Assembly (NCBI GenBank): GCA_964434535.1
Contig: CAYSWA010000003.1
Span: 62,001 to 126,000 of the forward strand
Length of the DNA: 64,000 nucleotides
Direction of reading: 5' to 3'
Source: SM23-32 sp964434535
GTDB lineage: Bacteria; Planctomycetota; Brocadiia; SM23-32
In this document: positions 1 to 7,929 of the stretch, in pieces
Layout of the letters: each line of letters opens with the position of its first letter
Position numbering within the stretch: position 1 is the stretch's first letter
Made by a program: the position numbers and the translations under genes
Notes under the pieces: model-generated
What the model was told of the DNA's origin: nothing
Seen by the model: only the letters and a program-made list of their open reading frames with translations
Database searches by the model: none

Positions 1-438
1 TCAGTCGCGCAGGAGCCAGCGGGCGGCCTCTTCCAGCTCGGCCAGGTCCACGTCGGTGTCCTTGCACGGGCCGTGCGGGCGCAGGTTGATCACCCCGATC
101 GCCGGCTTGGGGAAGACGGCCTTCAGGCCCTCCTGGAGCTCCTTCTCGCAGGCGACGGCGACGACGGCCCGGATATCGCCGCTCCGGGCCAGCTCCAGCG
201 CCAGCCGCCCCCCGGTGGCGATGGCGCAGCGCGTGCCGAGCCGCTCGGCCATCTCGACCACGTCCTTCACCTTGCAGCGCCCGCAGCGGCGGCACTTCGT
301 GATGTCACCCGTCAGGCGCAGCTCGCACTCGCTGCTCTGAAGGCACGAGGGCACCAGGATGAGCAGTTCCTCCGGGCGGCACCGGGCGCGCCGCAGCCGG
401 GTGAGCTTGCTGAGCAGCCTGACCATCGTCCGTCCCAT
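1..438 (-). CDS. DUF116 family cysteine-rich protein
   Basis: A 145-residue protein matching the DUF116 family, whose function is not established. Conserved cysteines are grouped as CLQSSEC (about residues 32-38), CRRCGRC (49-55), a Cys before EKEL near 98, and the family signature RPHGPCKDTDVDL near 119-131. The pattern suggests metal or Fe-S binding, which is an inference. The stop codon lies at bases 1-3, so the gene is complete. The ATG at 438 has a GGGGAAG Shine-Dalgarno sequence. It is the last gene of def-fmt-DUF116, 20 bases after fmt. Many family members carry an N-terminal membrane segment; this one does not, so it is a short version. Confidence 0.85.
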   Translation of the reverse strand: MGRTMVRLLSKLTRLRRARCRPEELLILVPSCLQSSECELRLTGDITKCRRCGRCKVKDVVEMAERLGTRCAIATGGRLALELARSGDIRAVVAVACEKELQEGLKAVFPKPAIGVINLRPHGPCKDTDVDLAELEEAARWLLRD

Positions 439-458
439 CGCTTCTTCCCCGTGTCCCG

Positions 459-1409
459 TCAGATGAACCGGTCGCCCGGCTCGACGTTGTAGCCGTTGAC
501 GAAGTCGGCGGCGCCCATGGCCCGGCTGCCGGCCGGCTTGATGCGGGTGATGCGCAGCAGGCCCTCGCCGGTCTGCACCAGCACGCCGTCGGCGTCGGTG
601 GCCACCACCTCGCCGGGCCTGGCGTCGGCGGCCGGTGCGCCGTCGGCCGTCTCGACCTTTAGCAGCGTCACGCGGCGCATCCCCTCGGCCGTCTGGAACT
701 CGCAGTAGGCGCCGGGCCAGGGCGTAAGGCCGCGCACGTGGTTGCGGACACCCTCGGCCGGCAGCCCCCAGTTCAGCTTGCCGTCGGCCTTGCTGAGCTT
801 GCGGGCGAAGAACGGCGTCTCGGCCGGCTGTTGCTCCTCGGGCACCTCCTCCCCGGCGTCCAGGCGGCCCAGCACGTCGACGAGGAGCCCGGCGCCGAGC
901 CGGGCCAGCCGCTCCTCCAGCTGGCCGGCCGTCTCGTCCGGCTCGATCGCGACCTCACGTCGGGCGAGGACGGGGCCGGCGTCGAGCCTGGGCACGACGC
1001 GGATGACGCTCACGCCGGTGGTCCGCTCGCCCCGCATCAGCGCCCAGTTCACCGGCGCCGCGCCCCGGTAGGCGGGCAGCAGCGAGGCGTGCAGGTTCAC
1101 CAACCCCCGGCCCGTCACGCCGAGCAGCTCCTCGGAGAGGATAGCCCCGAAGGCGACCACCACGCCGAGCTCTGCCCGGAGGGCGCGCAGCCGGGCGACC
1201 GACTCGACCGCGTTCACGTCCTCGGGCTGGCGCACCGGCAGGCCGAGCTCGAAAGCGGCCGACTTGACGGCGGTCGGCTGGGGCCGCCGGCCGCGCCCGC
1301 TCGGGCGGTCGGGGCGGGTCACCACGGCGGCGATCCGGTGGCCGGCCGCGTGGAGCGCCCGCAGGCTCGGCACGGCGAAGTCCGGGCTCCCGAAGAACAG
1401 CAGCCTCAT
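459..1409 (-). CDS. fmt: Methionyl-tRNA formyltransferase
   Basis: Transfers a formyl group from 10-formyltetrahydrofolate to Met-tRNA(fMet) in translation initiation. The 316 residues match the usual length. The N-terminal Rossmann-like domain starts FFGSPDFAVPSL and carries the catalytic triad in VNLHASLLP (Asn105, His107) and RLDAGP (Asp143); the smaller C-terminal OB-like domain follows from about 205. The sequence GRGRRPQPTAVK near 38-49 matches the tRNA-binding loop. The start at 1409 has an AAGGGG Shine-Dalgarno sequence. It lies 29 bases after def and before the DUF116 gene on the same strand, the usual pairing of formylation and deformylation enzymes. Confidence 0.97.
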   Translation of the reverse strand: MRLLFFGSPDFAVPSLRALHAAGHRIAAVVTRPDRPSGRGRRPQPTAVKSAAFELGLPVRQPEDVNAVESVARLRALRAELGVVVAFGAILSEELLGVTGRGLVNLHASLLPAYRGAAPVNWALMRGERTTGVSVIRVVPRLDAGPVLARREVAIEPDETAGQLEERLARLGAGLLVDVLGRLDAGEEVPEEQQPAETPFFARKLSKADGKLNWGLPAEGVRNHVRGLTPWPGAYCEFQTAEGMRRVTLLKVETADGAPAADARPGEVVATDADGVLVQTGEGLLRITRIKPAGSRAMGAADFVNGYNVEPGDRFI

Positions 1410-1438
1410 GCGCGCCCCTTGTCTGGCTGCGGCGCCGC

Positions 1439-1948
1439 TCAGCGCTCGGCCCCTGCGGCTTCCTGCTCCAGTCGGCGGAGCTGATCGCGGAGCGCCAGGC
1501 GGCCGGCCGGCGGGATCTTGTCGATGATCAGGACGCCGTTGAGGTGGTCCAGCTCATGCTGCCAGGCGCAGGCGGCGAGCTCTTCGGCCTCGATCTCCAC
1601 CCGTTCGCCCCCGAGCGTGTAGGCCACCAGCGCCACCTTCTCGGCTCGCGGCACATTGACCTGGACGCCGGGCAGGCTCAGGCAGCCTTCCTCGTGTTCC
1701 AGGTGGCCTTCGCGGGCGATGATGATCGGGTTGACGAAGACGCGCTGGCCCTCGTGCCTCAGCGCCGGGTCGAGCGTTACCACACGGCGCGACCAGCCGA
1801 TCTGCGCGGCGGCCAGCCCGAGCCCGGCGGACGCATACATGAAGTCCAGCATCTCGCGGGCGCGCTCGGCGACCTCGTCGTCGATCTCGCGCACCGGTTT
1901 GCAGCGCTTGCGCAGCACCTGCGCCGGATAGCGCTTCAGCTCCATCAT
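1439..1948 (-). CDS. def: Peptide deformylase
   Basis: Removes the N-formyl group from nascent proteins using a metal ion. The three family motifs are present: GLGLAAAQIG (42-51, with Ala where Pro is common), EEGCLS (Cys89 ligand) and HELDH (131-135, two His ligands and catalytic Glu). The start at 1948 was preferred over an in-frame ATG at 1984 because GGAGA sits just upstream of it and the chain then begins at the family's usual position (169 residues). First gene of def-fmt-DUF116. The 110-base gap upstream contains one arm of an inverted repeat, and no clear promoter was found for this unit. Confidence 0.96.
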   Translation of the reverse strand: MMELKRYPAQVLRKRCKPVREIDDEVAERAREMLDFMYASAGLGLAAAQIGWSRRVVTLDPALRHEGQRVFVNPIIIAREGHLEHEEGCLSLPGVQVNVPRAEKVALVAYTLGGERVEIEAEELAACAWQHELDHLNGVLIIDKIPPAGRLALRDQLRRLEQEAAGAER

Positions 1949-2020
1949 TCCGTCTCCGCGCGTCTGAAACGGGTCGAACAGCACAGCCTAACCGAAACCA
2001 CGGCCGGTAGCGAGCCCCCG

Positions 2021-2092
2021 GAAAATGGGGACAGTTCCCATTTTCAGCAAGAAAGGCACTTATGGCTCAAAATGGGAACTGTCCCCATTTTC
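2021..2092. repeat. Perfect inverted pair of 24-base palindrome-like repeats
   Basis: Arms at 2021-2044 and 2069-2092 are exact reverse complements, separated by 24 bases. Each arm reads AAAATGGGGACAG followed by TTCCCATTTT and is itself nearly palindromic. The right arm and spacer encode the last residues and stop codon of the alcohol dehydrogenase, which ends TENGDSSHFEP. The layout resembles REP/MITE-type elements. From memory, similar peptides (NGDSSHF, MGTVPIF) turn up in predicted proteins of planctomycete-like genomes; this was not verified. No transposase is nearby. Confidence 0.85.
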
Positions 2093-3205
2093 GGTGAGGG
2101 CGGCGAGGGTCTGGCGCACGTAGGCCTCGTCGACCGGCACGGGGTTCGCCTTCGAGGAGCCGCTCCCGGTCGCGTAGTCCAGGATGCGCTCCTCCCACTC
2201 GGGCGAGGGGTAAGGCCCGAGCTGCCGCCGCAGCCCCAGCCGCTCCTGGAGCCGCCGGAAGGTCTCCAGCGGGTCGGCGCCGATCGCGTCGGCGAGCGCC
2301 CGGTACTTGTCCGGCGCGGCCTCCGCGTTCCGCTTCAGCACCGGCGGCATCAGCGCGGCGCAGACGAGGCCGTGGGGCAGCCCGTAGCAGAGCCCGACGG
2401 GGTGGGCCAGGCCGTGCACGGCCCCGAGCCGCGCGCTGCCGAGCGCGAGCCCGGCCATGTAGCTGCCCTCGGAGACGGCGGCCCGGGCCCCGATGTCGCC
2501 GCCGTCCTCGTAGGCGTCGGCCAGGTGCCCGGCGATCAGGCGGGCGGCCGCCAGCGAGAGCGCTTCGGTGGTGGGGATGGCGTGGACGGAGAAGAGCGAC
2601 TCGACGGCCTGCACCAGCGCGTCCATGCCGGCGGCGGCCGTCACCTGCGGCGGGCAGCTCACCGTCAGCTCGGGGTCGGTGATCGAGACGGTGGGCATGA
2701 CGCCCTCGGCGCGGATGCTCCTTTTCAGGTGCGTCCAGGGGTTGGTGATGACGGCGTTGCGGGTGACCTCGGCGCCGGTGCCGGCGGTGGTGGCGACGGC
2801 GACGTGGGGTAGCCCGGCGCCGGTGACCTTACGGGCGCCGTGGTAGTCGGCCGTGGGCGCCTGCTCGCGGGCGAGCGCGGCGGCCGCCTTGCCGGCGTCG
2901 ATGGCGCTGCCGCCGCCGGCCTCGACCACCAGGTCGCAGCCGGCCTCCCGCAGGGCCTCGCGGGCGGCGTCCACCGTCTCCACCTCCGGCTCGGGGGGCA
3001 CGCGTTCGAAGCGCTCCACCGCCACCCCGGCGTCCTCCAGCAGGGCTACCAGCCGGTCGGTGATGCCGACGCTGCGCAGCGCGTGGCGCCCGGTCACCAG
3101 CAGCGCGCGGGAGCCGAGCCGCGCGGCCTCCTTGCCCAGGAGCTCGATGGTGCCGAGGCCGACGTAGGAGGTGCCCGGGAAGCTCAGGCGCAGCGAGCGG
3201 CTCAT
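2060..3205 (-). CDS. Iron-containing (group III) alcohol dehydrogenase family protein
   Basis: NAD(P)-dependent alcohol or aldehyde oxidoreductase of unknown substrate, 381 residues. It has the N-terminal GTSYVGLG start, the nucleotide motif GGGSAIDAGK (97-106), and a C-terminal metal site with Asp195 in AAGMDAL, His264, His268 and His278 (VHGLAHPVG, YGLPHG). The His normally four residues after the Asp ligand is Gln199 here. The long upstream open frame is ignored because the ATG at 3205 overlaps the deaminase stop as ATGA and gives the family N-terminus. The last ten or so residues come from a repeat, so the native C-terminus has been replaced or extended. Last gene of the apgM-mtnA-deaminase run. 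Confidence 0.9.
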   Translation of the reverse strand: MSRSLRLSFPGTSYVGLGTIELLGKEAARLGSRALLVTGRHALRSVGITDRLVALLEDAGVAVERFERVPPEPEVETVDAAREALREAGCDLVVEAGGGSAIDAGKAAAALAREQAPTADYHGARKVTGAGLPHVAVATTAGTGAEVTRNAVITNPWTHLKRSIRAEGVMPTVSITDPELTVSCPPQVTAAAGMDALVQAVESLFSVHAIPTTEALSLAAARLIAGHLADAYEDGGDIGARAAVSEGSYMAGLALGSARLGAVHGLAHPVGLCYGLPHGLVCAALMPPVLKRNAEAAPDKYRALADAIGADPLETFRRLQERLGLRRQLGPYPSPEWEERILDYATGSGSSKANPVPVDEAYVRQTLAALTENGDSSHFEP

Positions 3206-3693
3206 GGCTCGTCTCCCGGGCCGGCGGCCGGCTCGGCGATCTGGTCCAGAGGCAGCACGAGAAGCTCGACCCCCGCCTGGCGCAGCATCTGGCGGGCCAG
3301 GCCGTCGGGGTAGTCCACGGCGGCCACCACGCGCGTGATGCCGGTGTTGATGAGCATCTTCGAGCAGAGGCTGCACGGCACCAGCGTGCTGTAGAGCGTG
3401 GCGCCCTGCATGGGCACGCCGTGGCGGGCGCCCTGGAGCAGCGCGTTCATCTCCGCGTGCATGCCGCGGCAAAGCTCGTGGCGTTCGCCGCTGGGCACGC
3501 CGAGCTCCTCGCGCAGGCAGCCGGTCTCGGAGCAGTGGGGCAGCCCGCTCGGGGCGCCGTTGTAGCCGGTGGACAGGATGCGTTTGTCCGCCACGACCAC
3601 GGCGCCGACGCTGCGTCGCAGGCAGGTGGAGCGCTTCGCCACCTCGCGGGCGATGCGCATGAAGTACTCGTCCCAGCTCGGCCGCCCGGTCAT
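3202..3693 (-). CDS. dCMP deaminase family protein (ComEB-like)
   Basis: Zinc-dependent cytidine/deoxycytidylate deaminase, probably converting dCMP to dUMP for thymidylate synthesis. The 163 residues carry the catalytic set: His79 and Glu81 in CRGMHAEMNAL, plus Cys107 and Cys110 in LVPCSLCSKM. The additional Cys/His segment LPHCSETGCLREELG (51-65) is typical of the dCMP branch rather than tRNA adenosine or free-base deaminases. The start at 3693 overlaps the mtnA stop (ATGA), and its own stop overlaps the next start, so the three genes are probably translationally coupled. Confidence 0.92.
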   Translation of the reverse strand: MTGRPSWDEYFMRIAREVAKRSTCLRRSVGAVVVADKRILSTGYNGAPSGLPHCSETGCLREELGVPSGERHELCRGMHAEMNALLQGARHGVPMQGATLYSTLVPCSLCSKMLINTGITRVVAAVDYPDGLARQMLRQAGVELLVLPLDQIAEPAAGPGDEP

Positions 3694-4754
3694 CGCTCGC
3701 CTCCCCCGCCGAGGTGCTCGGCGATCTTCTCGGCGTCCGGCTCAGGGATGACGCCCCGCTCGGTGATGATCGCGCTGATGTTCGCCGCCGGGGTCACGTC
3801 GAAGGCGGGGTTGTAGACGCCGATGCCGTCCGGCGCCGTCGGTCGATCCCCCCAGCGGGTCACCTCGGCGGGGTCCCGCTGCTCGATCGGTATCTGGTCG
3901 CCGCTCTCCAGCGAGAGGTCGAAGGTGGAGACCGGCGCCGCCACGTAGAACGGGATGCCGTGCTCGCGGGCCAGCACGCTCAGCCCGTAGGTGCCGATCT
4001 TGTTCGCCGTGTCGCCGTTGGCGGCGATGCGGTCTGCGCCGACGATCACGGCCCCGACCCGTCCCTCGCGCATGACCTGCGCGGCCATGCTGTCGCAGAT
4101 CAACGTGACGGGAATGCCGGCCTGCTGGAGCTCCCAGGCGGTCAGGCGCGCGCCCTGGAGCAGCGGGCGGGTCTCGTCCACGTAGGCGCCTACGGCCTTG
4201 CCCGCCTCGTGGGCGGCGAAGAGCACCCCGAGCGCCGTCCCGTAGTCCGCGGTGGCCAGGCCCCCGGCGTTGCAGTGGGTCAGGACGGACTCGCCCTCGG
4301 CGAGCAGCTCGGCCCCGTTGCGCCCGATGCGGCGGCAGATCTCCCGGTCTTCCTCGGCGATCTGCCGTGCTTCCTCCAGCAGCCTTCCCTTCAGTTCGGG
4401 CGGCGCCAGGTCGGCGTTCCCGCTCCCGACGCGCTCCATCCGGTCGAGCGCCCAGAACAGGTTGACGGCGGTCGGTCGGCTGGTGGCGAGGTAGTCCTTC
4501 ACCCGGCGCAGCTCAGCCATGAACTCCTCGTAGCTCGCCGCCTCGACGTCCTGGACGCCGAGCACCAGCCCCATCGCCGCCGCCACGCCGATGGCCGGCG
4601 CCCCGCGCACCTGGAGCGTGCGGATCGCCTGCCAGACGGCCTCGGGCGTCTCGCAGCGCGCATAGGCCAGCTCGCCCGGCAGCCGCGTCTGGTCGATCAG
4701 CTCGACCCGCCCGCCCAGTCCGCCCACCCATCGGATCGTCTCAACGGGGCTCAT
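3690..4754 (-). CDS. mtnA: S-methyl-5-thioribose-1-phosphate isomerase
   Basis: Isomerises 5-methylthioribose 1-phosphate to the ribulose form in methionine salvage. The 354 residues fit the family. The catalytic Cys161 lies in THCNAGGLAT and Asp241 in VGADRIAANGDTANKIGTYG; the N-terminal QVRGAPAIGVAAAMG (48-62) is also diagnostic and separates it from eIF2B subunits. The start at 4754 has GAGGA upstream. It sits 40 bases after apgM and overlaps the deaminase gene. No other methionine-salvage gene is in the window, so it may serve salvage elsewhere or 5-deoxyribose disposal. Confidence 0.96.
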   Translation of the reverse strand: MSPVETIRWVGGLGGRVELIDQTRLPGELAYARCETPEAVWQAIRTLQVRGAPAIGVAAAMGLVLGVQDVEAASYEEFMAELRRVKDYLATSRPTAVNLFWALDRMERVGSGNADLAPPELKGRLLEEARQIAEEDREICRRIGRNGAELLAEGESVLTHCNAGGLATADYGTALGVLFAAHEAGKAVGAYVDETRPLLQGARLTAWELQQAGIPVTLICDSMAAQVMREGRVGAVIVGADRIAANGDTANKIGTYGLSVLAREHGIPFYVAAPVSTFDLSLESGDQIPIEQRDPAEVTRWGDRPTAPDGIGVYNPAFDVTPAANISAIITERGVIPEPDAEKIAEHLGGGGER

Positions 4755-4794
4755 ACGGTTCCTCAGGCGAGAGCGAGATCGATCACACGATTCC

Positions 4795-6021
4795 CTACGC
4801 CCCGAACTTGTCCAGCAGCCCCGCGTTCGCCAGCATCAGCGGCAGCAGGTACATCGCGCGGAAGATCCCCAGCCCGCCCGCGTTGCACTCGGTCTCGGTG
4901 AAGCGCAGCCGCCCGTCCGAGCCCGAGCGCGGCGAGTGCAGCAGCAGCGGCACCGGATGCCAGCTATGCAGCTTCATGGGGCAGGGGGTGGAGTGGTCGC
5001 CGGTGACGGCCAGCACCTCCGGGCCGCCCTCCATCAGCATGGGCAGGGCGGCGTCGACCGCCTCGATGGCCTCCACCTTCCGCTCGTGCGCGCCGTCCTC
5101 GCCGGCCTCGTCGGTCGGCTTGACGTGGATGAAGAAGTAGTCGTAGTCCTCGCGGCGGTCCAGGAAGGTGCCGAACTCCTCCTCGATCGACTGGCCCGTG
5201 TCCAGCAGGTCCATGCCGACCAGGCTCGCCAGGCCGCGATACATGGGGTAGGTCGCGATCGCGCCGCAGCGCATCCCGAAGCGCTCCGGCACGCCGGCGA
5301 TGTCCGGCCGCTGGCTGATGCCGCGCGTCATGACGCCGTTGATCGGCTCGCCGCCGCTCAGGGCCTGCTGCGCCTGCCGGACGAACTGGTTGACGATCCG
5401 CGCCGTCTTCTCGGCGGCCTCGGTCTCCGGCTCGGCCTCGTGGAGCGGCTCGCCGTCCTGGTGGGGGTCGGTGTCGGTGACGCCTTCGGCGAGGCCGGGG
5501 CCGCGGAAGATGACGCCGAAGCGGTGCCCCTTGCCGGCGGCCATGATGACCTCGACGTCCTCGATGCGCCCGATCTTCTCCTGGAGGCGCTTCACCTTCT
5601 CGGCGCTGACCTCGGTCTCGGGTCGGCCGGCGCGGCGGTCGGTCACGATGCCGTTCTCGATGGTGCAGAAGTTGGCCCGCGCGGCCACGTCGCCGGGCTT
5701 GAGCGGCATGCCCATGCCGACCACCTCCATGACGCCGCGCCCGATCTCGACCCGGCGCGGGTCGTAGCCGAACAGCCCCAGGTGGGCCGGCCCGCTGCCG
5801 GGCGTGATGGCGTAGTCGACGGGGAGGATGCGCCCGAGGGCGCTCCTGGCCGCCAGGGCGTCCAGGTTCGGGCACTGGGCCTCTTCCAGCGGCGTGCGGA
5901 AGCCGTTGTCCGGGTGGCGGATGTCGCCCACGCCGTCCATCACCAGCAGCACCAGCTTCTTGCCGCTCTCGCGGACTTCGTGGCGCTTGACCAGCTCCTC
6001 GGCGATCTTGATGCCGTGCAT
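4795..6021 (-). CDS. apgM: 2,3-bisphosphoglycerate-independent phosphoglycerate mutase, archaeal (ApgM) type
   Basis: Interconverts 3- and 2-phosphoglycerate in glycolysis and gluconeogenesis. This is the alkaline-phosphatase-superfamily enzyme of the archaeal type, not the GpmI type: 408 residues, metal motif VMDGVGD (Asp29 near the start), the phospho-accepting serine in TPGSGPAHLGLFGYDP (Ser76), TDTDPH near 211, and C-terminal VTGDHSTPCPMKLHSWHPVP with the remaining metal ligands. The start at 6021 has AGGGAG upstream. First gene of a minus-strand transcript with mtnA, the deaminase and the dehydrogenase, headed by the promoter at 6063-6091. Confidence 0.95.
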   Translation of the reverse strand: MHGIKIAEELVKRHEVRESGKKLVLLVMDGVGDIRHPDNGFRTPLEEAQCPNLDALAARSALGRILPVDYAITPGSGPAHLGLFGYDPRRVEIGRGVMEVVGMGMPLKPGDVAARANFCTIENGIVTDRRAGRPETEVSAEKVKRLQEKIGRIEDVEVIMAAGKGHRFGVIFRGPGLAEGVTDTDPHQDGEPLHEAEPETEAAEKTARIVNQFVRQAQQALSGGEPINGVMTRGISQRPDIAGVPERFGMRCGAIATYPMYRGLASLVGMDLLDTGQSIEEEFGTFLDRREDYDYFFIHVKPTDEAGEDGAHERKVEAIEAVDAALPMLMEGGPEVLAVTGDHSTPCPMKLHSWHPVPLLLHSPRSGSDGRLRFTETECNAGGLGIFRAMYLLPLMLANAGLLDKFGA

Positions 6022-6062
6022 CGGTGCGGTTCTCCCTGGGGATGGCCTCCGGGGGAAAGGCC

Positions 6063-6091
6063 ACTATAGCCCCGCCGCGCGGGGCTGTCAA
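6063..6091 (-). promoter_or_regulatory. Sigma-70-type promoter for apgM operon
   Basis: On the minus strand TTGACA (6091-6086) is followed after exactly 17 bases by TATAGT (6068-6063). Transcription would start about 35-40 bases upstream of the apgM ATG at 6021. Confidence 0.85.
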
Positions 6092-6100
6092 AGCAGCGGG

Positions 6101-6155
6101 CGGCGACGGCGTGGAACCGCAGATGAACGCGGATAGACGCGGATTGCGGCGCGGG
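6101..6155. repeat. 55-base dispersed repeat, copy 1
   Basis: Identical over 55 bases to 7682-7736. The core is GGAACCGCAGATGAACG followed by CGGATAGACGCGGATT. A shorter related copy lies at 59333-59370 and an inverted one at 7811-7842. All copies are intergenic. Confidence 0.9.
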
Positions 6156-6270
6156 GCAGGCAGTGGCCAGTACGCGTTTGGAGGTTCTTCTCCCCATGGT
6201 TTGCCGTTCTCAGCGTTCTCTGCGCGAGCCAGACCGCAACGGCAGAGCAAGAGCATGAGCGAGATGGAGG

Positions 6271-6313
6271 GCCGTCACTTCATCCTTCATCCTTCCCCTT
6301 CATCCTTTCCTCC
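6271..6313. repeat. CATCC-rich dispersed repeat, copy 1
   Basis: GTCACTTCATCCTTCATCC followed by further CATCC/CTTCC units. Related copies are at 9331-9363 (inverted) and 24000-24029. It is low complexity, intergenic and probably noncoding. Confidence 0.6.
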
Positions 6314-6374
6314 GCGTGCTTTGCGGTGAAGATCGCCGTTGCGTTGGGGCGTCTGTTTTGCTCAGATGGGCGAT

Positions 6375-7631
6375 ATGAGCGAGACGACGACCGACGCGAT
6401 CACCGATGCCGAACGGACGGTCCTGCGGGGGCTGGCCGAGCGCGTGCGCGAGATCGCGGCGCTGCCGGTGATGGAGGAGCGCCGCCGGATCTGGAAGCGC
6501 CACAACGCCCTCCGGCCCGGTCGGCCGATGGTCCTCGTCTTCCCCGAGGGCGCCTGGGGCGAGCTGCTGCCCGGCTCCGAGCTGGCCTGCGAGGGCGAGC
6601 TTGCCCGCTCCTTCGAGCGGGACCTGCGCAGCCGCATCTTCTACCACGAGCGGCTCCAGGACGATACGGTCATCGAGGACGCGCTCGTCATCCACAAGGC
6701 CGTGCGCAGCAGCGGCTGGGGGCTCTCCCCGCGCTACATCCCCAGCACCGAGGAGCGCGGCGCCTGGGCGTTCGATCCCGTCCTGCACGAGCGCTCCGAC
6801 CTGGCGAAGCTCCACGCCCCGGAGATCAGCGTCGATGAGGAGGCGACCGCCCGCAGGCTCGAGATCGCCGAGGACCTCTTCGGCGACATCCTCGACGTGC
6901 GCCTCAAGGGCGTCGACCACGTCTCGTTCCACCTGACGAGCCAGCTCTGCAACCTGCGCGGGCTGGGGAACGTGATGATGGACATGGCGGCCGAGCCGGG
7001 CTTCGTCCACGAGGCGATGGCGATCCTGGAGGAGGGCAACCGCGGCCTGGTCGAGCAGTACCGGGCGCTCGACCTGCTCAGCCTCAACAACGACGGCACC
7101 TACCACAGCTCGGGCGGGGTCGGGTATACGGACGAGTTGCCGCGCGAGGACTTCGACGGGCGCGTGCGGCCGTGCGACATGTGGGCATCGGCCGAGTCGC
7201 AGGAGCTGGCCCAGGTCTCGCCGGCGATGCACGCAGAGTTCGCCCTCGACTACGAGAAGCGGCTGCTCGCCCCGTTTGGGCTGAACGGCTACGGCTGTTG
7301 CGAGGACCTGACGCGCAAGCTCGACGACGTGCTGGCGATCCCGAACATCCGGCGCATCTCGATCGCGCCCTCGGCCGACGTGGCGGCCTGCGCCGAACGG
7401 CTCGGCGGGCGCTGCATCTTCTCCTGGAAGCCGAAGCCTCAGTATCTGGTGGGAGAGTTCGCGCCGGAGAGGATACGCGCCGACATCCGGCGCACGATCG
7501 AGATCGCGCAGGCCAACGGCTGCGTGCTGGAGATGATCCTGAAGGACACGCACACCTGCGAGGGCCGCCCGGAGCGCTTCACCGCCTGGACCCGGATCGC
7601 CCGCGAGCTGGTCGAGGGGGCCTCGCGCTGA
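6375..7631 (+). CDS. URO-D superfamily protein, probable corrinoid-type methyltransferase
   Basis: A 418-residue TIM-barrel protein of the uroporphyrinogen decarboxylase / cobamide methyltransferase superfamily. It does not look like true HemE: the porphyrin-binding N-terminal signature is absent. Recognisable parts are the KGVDHVSFHLTSQLCNLRG region (about 178-196), NNDGTYHSSGGVGYTDELP near 238-256, GLNGYGCCEDL near 300-310 with two Cys that could bind zinc, and the C-terminal KDTHTCEGRP. The substrate is unknown. Start choice is uncertain among in-frame ATGs at 6339, 6366 and 6375, none with a strong Shine-Dalgarno sequence; 6375 gives the most natural N-terminus. It stands alone, bounded by repeat-rich gaps. 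Confidence 0.8.
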   Translation: MSETTTDAITDAERTVLRGLAERVREIAALPVMEERRRIWKRHNALRPGRPMVLVFPEGAWGELLPGSELACEGELARSFERDLRSRIFYHERLQDDTVIEDALVIHKAVRSSGWGLSPRYIPSTEERGAWAFDPVLHERSDLAKLHAPEISVDEEATARRLEIAEDLFGDILDVRLKGVDHVSFHLTSQLCNLRGLGNVMMDMAAEPGFVHEAMAILEEGNRGLVEQYRALDLLSLNNDGTYHSSGGVGYTDELPREDFDGRVRPCDMWASAESQELAQVSPAMHAEFALDYEKRLLAPFGLNGYGCCEDLTRKLDDVLAIPNIRRISIAPSADVAACAERLGGRCIFSWKPKPQYLVGEFAPERIRADIRRTIEIAQANGCVLEMILKDTHTCEGRPERFTAWTRIARELVEGASR

Positions 7632-7681
7632 CCGCGCGGCTGACGTGGCCGACGGGGACGACCCCCCGCGGCCTCAAGCCA

Positions 7682-7842
7682 CGGCGACGGCGTGGAACCG
7701 CAGATGAACGCGGATAGACGCGGATTGCGGCGCGGGCAACGGCGGAGATGCTGGCAGCCGTCAACCGAGAACCGATAACTGACAACCGCCGTTCCCGCCG
7801 TCATCCGTGATCTGCGTGTATCTGCGTTCATCTGCGGTTCCC
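7682..7842. repeat. Mosaic of dispersed repeats including 55-base copy 2
   Basis: 7682-7736 is the second exact copy of the 55-base repeat. 7761-7788 (AACCGAGAACCGATAACTG region) resembles another common intergenic repeat. 7811-7842 is an inverted, diverged copy of the first repeat (TCTGCGTTCATCTGCGGTTC). The outer copies could pair into a long imperfect stem. The whole 7632-7929 gap between the URO-D-like and GH4 genes otherwise holds nothing recognisable. Confidence 0.8.
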
Positions 7843-7929
7843 TCCGACTCCCCGGCACGTGCGGGGGGCGGGCCGCGCAGTTATCCTGTGCATCCCTGTT
7901 ACCCGCGCCGTTTGCCCGCGAGGTGAGCC

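Larger units (their letters stand above)
6022..6374. other. Gene-free stretch with promoter and dispersed repeats
   Basis: This 353-base gap between the divergent apgM and URO-D-like genes holds the apgM promoter (6063-6091), a 55-base repeat copy (6101-6155) and a CATCC-rich repeat (6271-6313). Between the two lies sequence resembling other common intergenic repeats (6190-6235). Open frames here are repeat-derived and I see no credible gene. Confidence 0.7.

Noticed and set aside
2021..2092. Intrinsic terminator for the dehydrogenase operon
   Set aside because: The structure begins inside the coding sequence, the arms are AT-ended and perfect over 24 bases, and there is no U-tract. It is better explained as a REP-like repeat.
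6375..7631. Uroporphyrinogen decarboxylase HemE for heme synthesis
   Set aside because: The N-terminal porphyrin-binding signature of HemE is missing, and no heme genes are nearby; the methyltransferase-like branch fits better.
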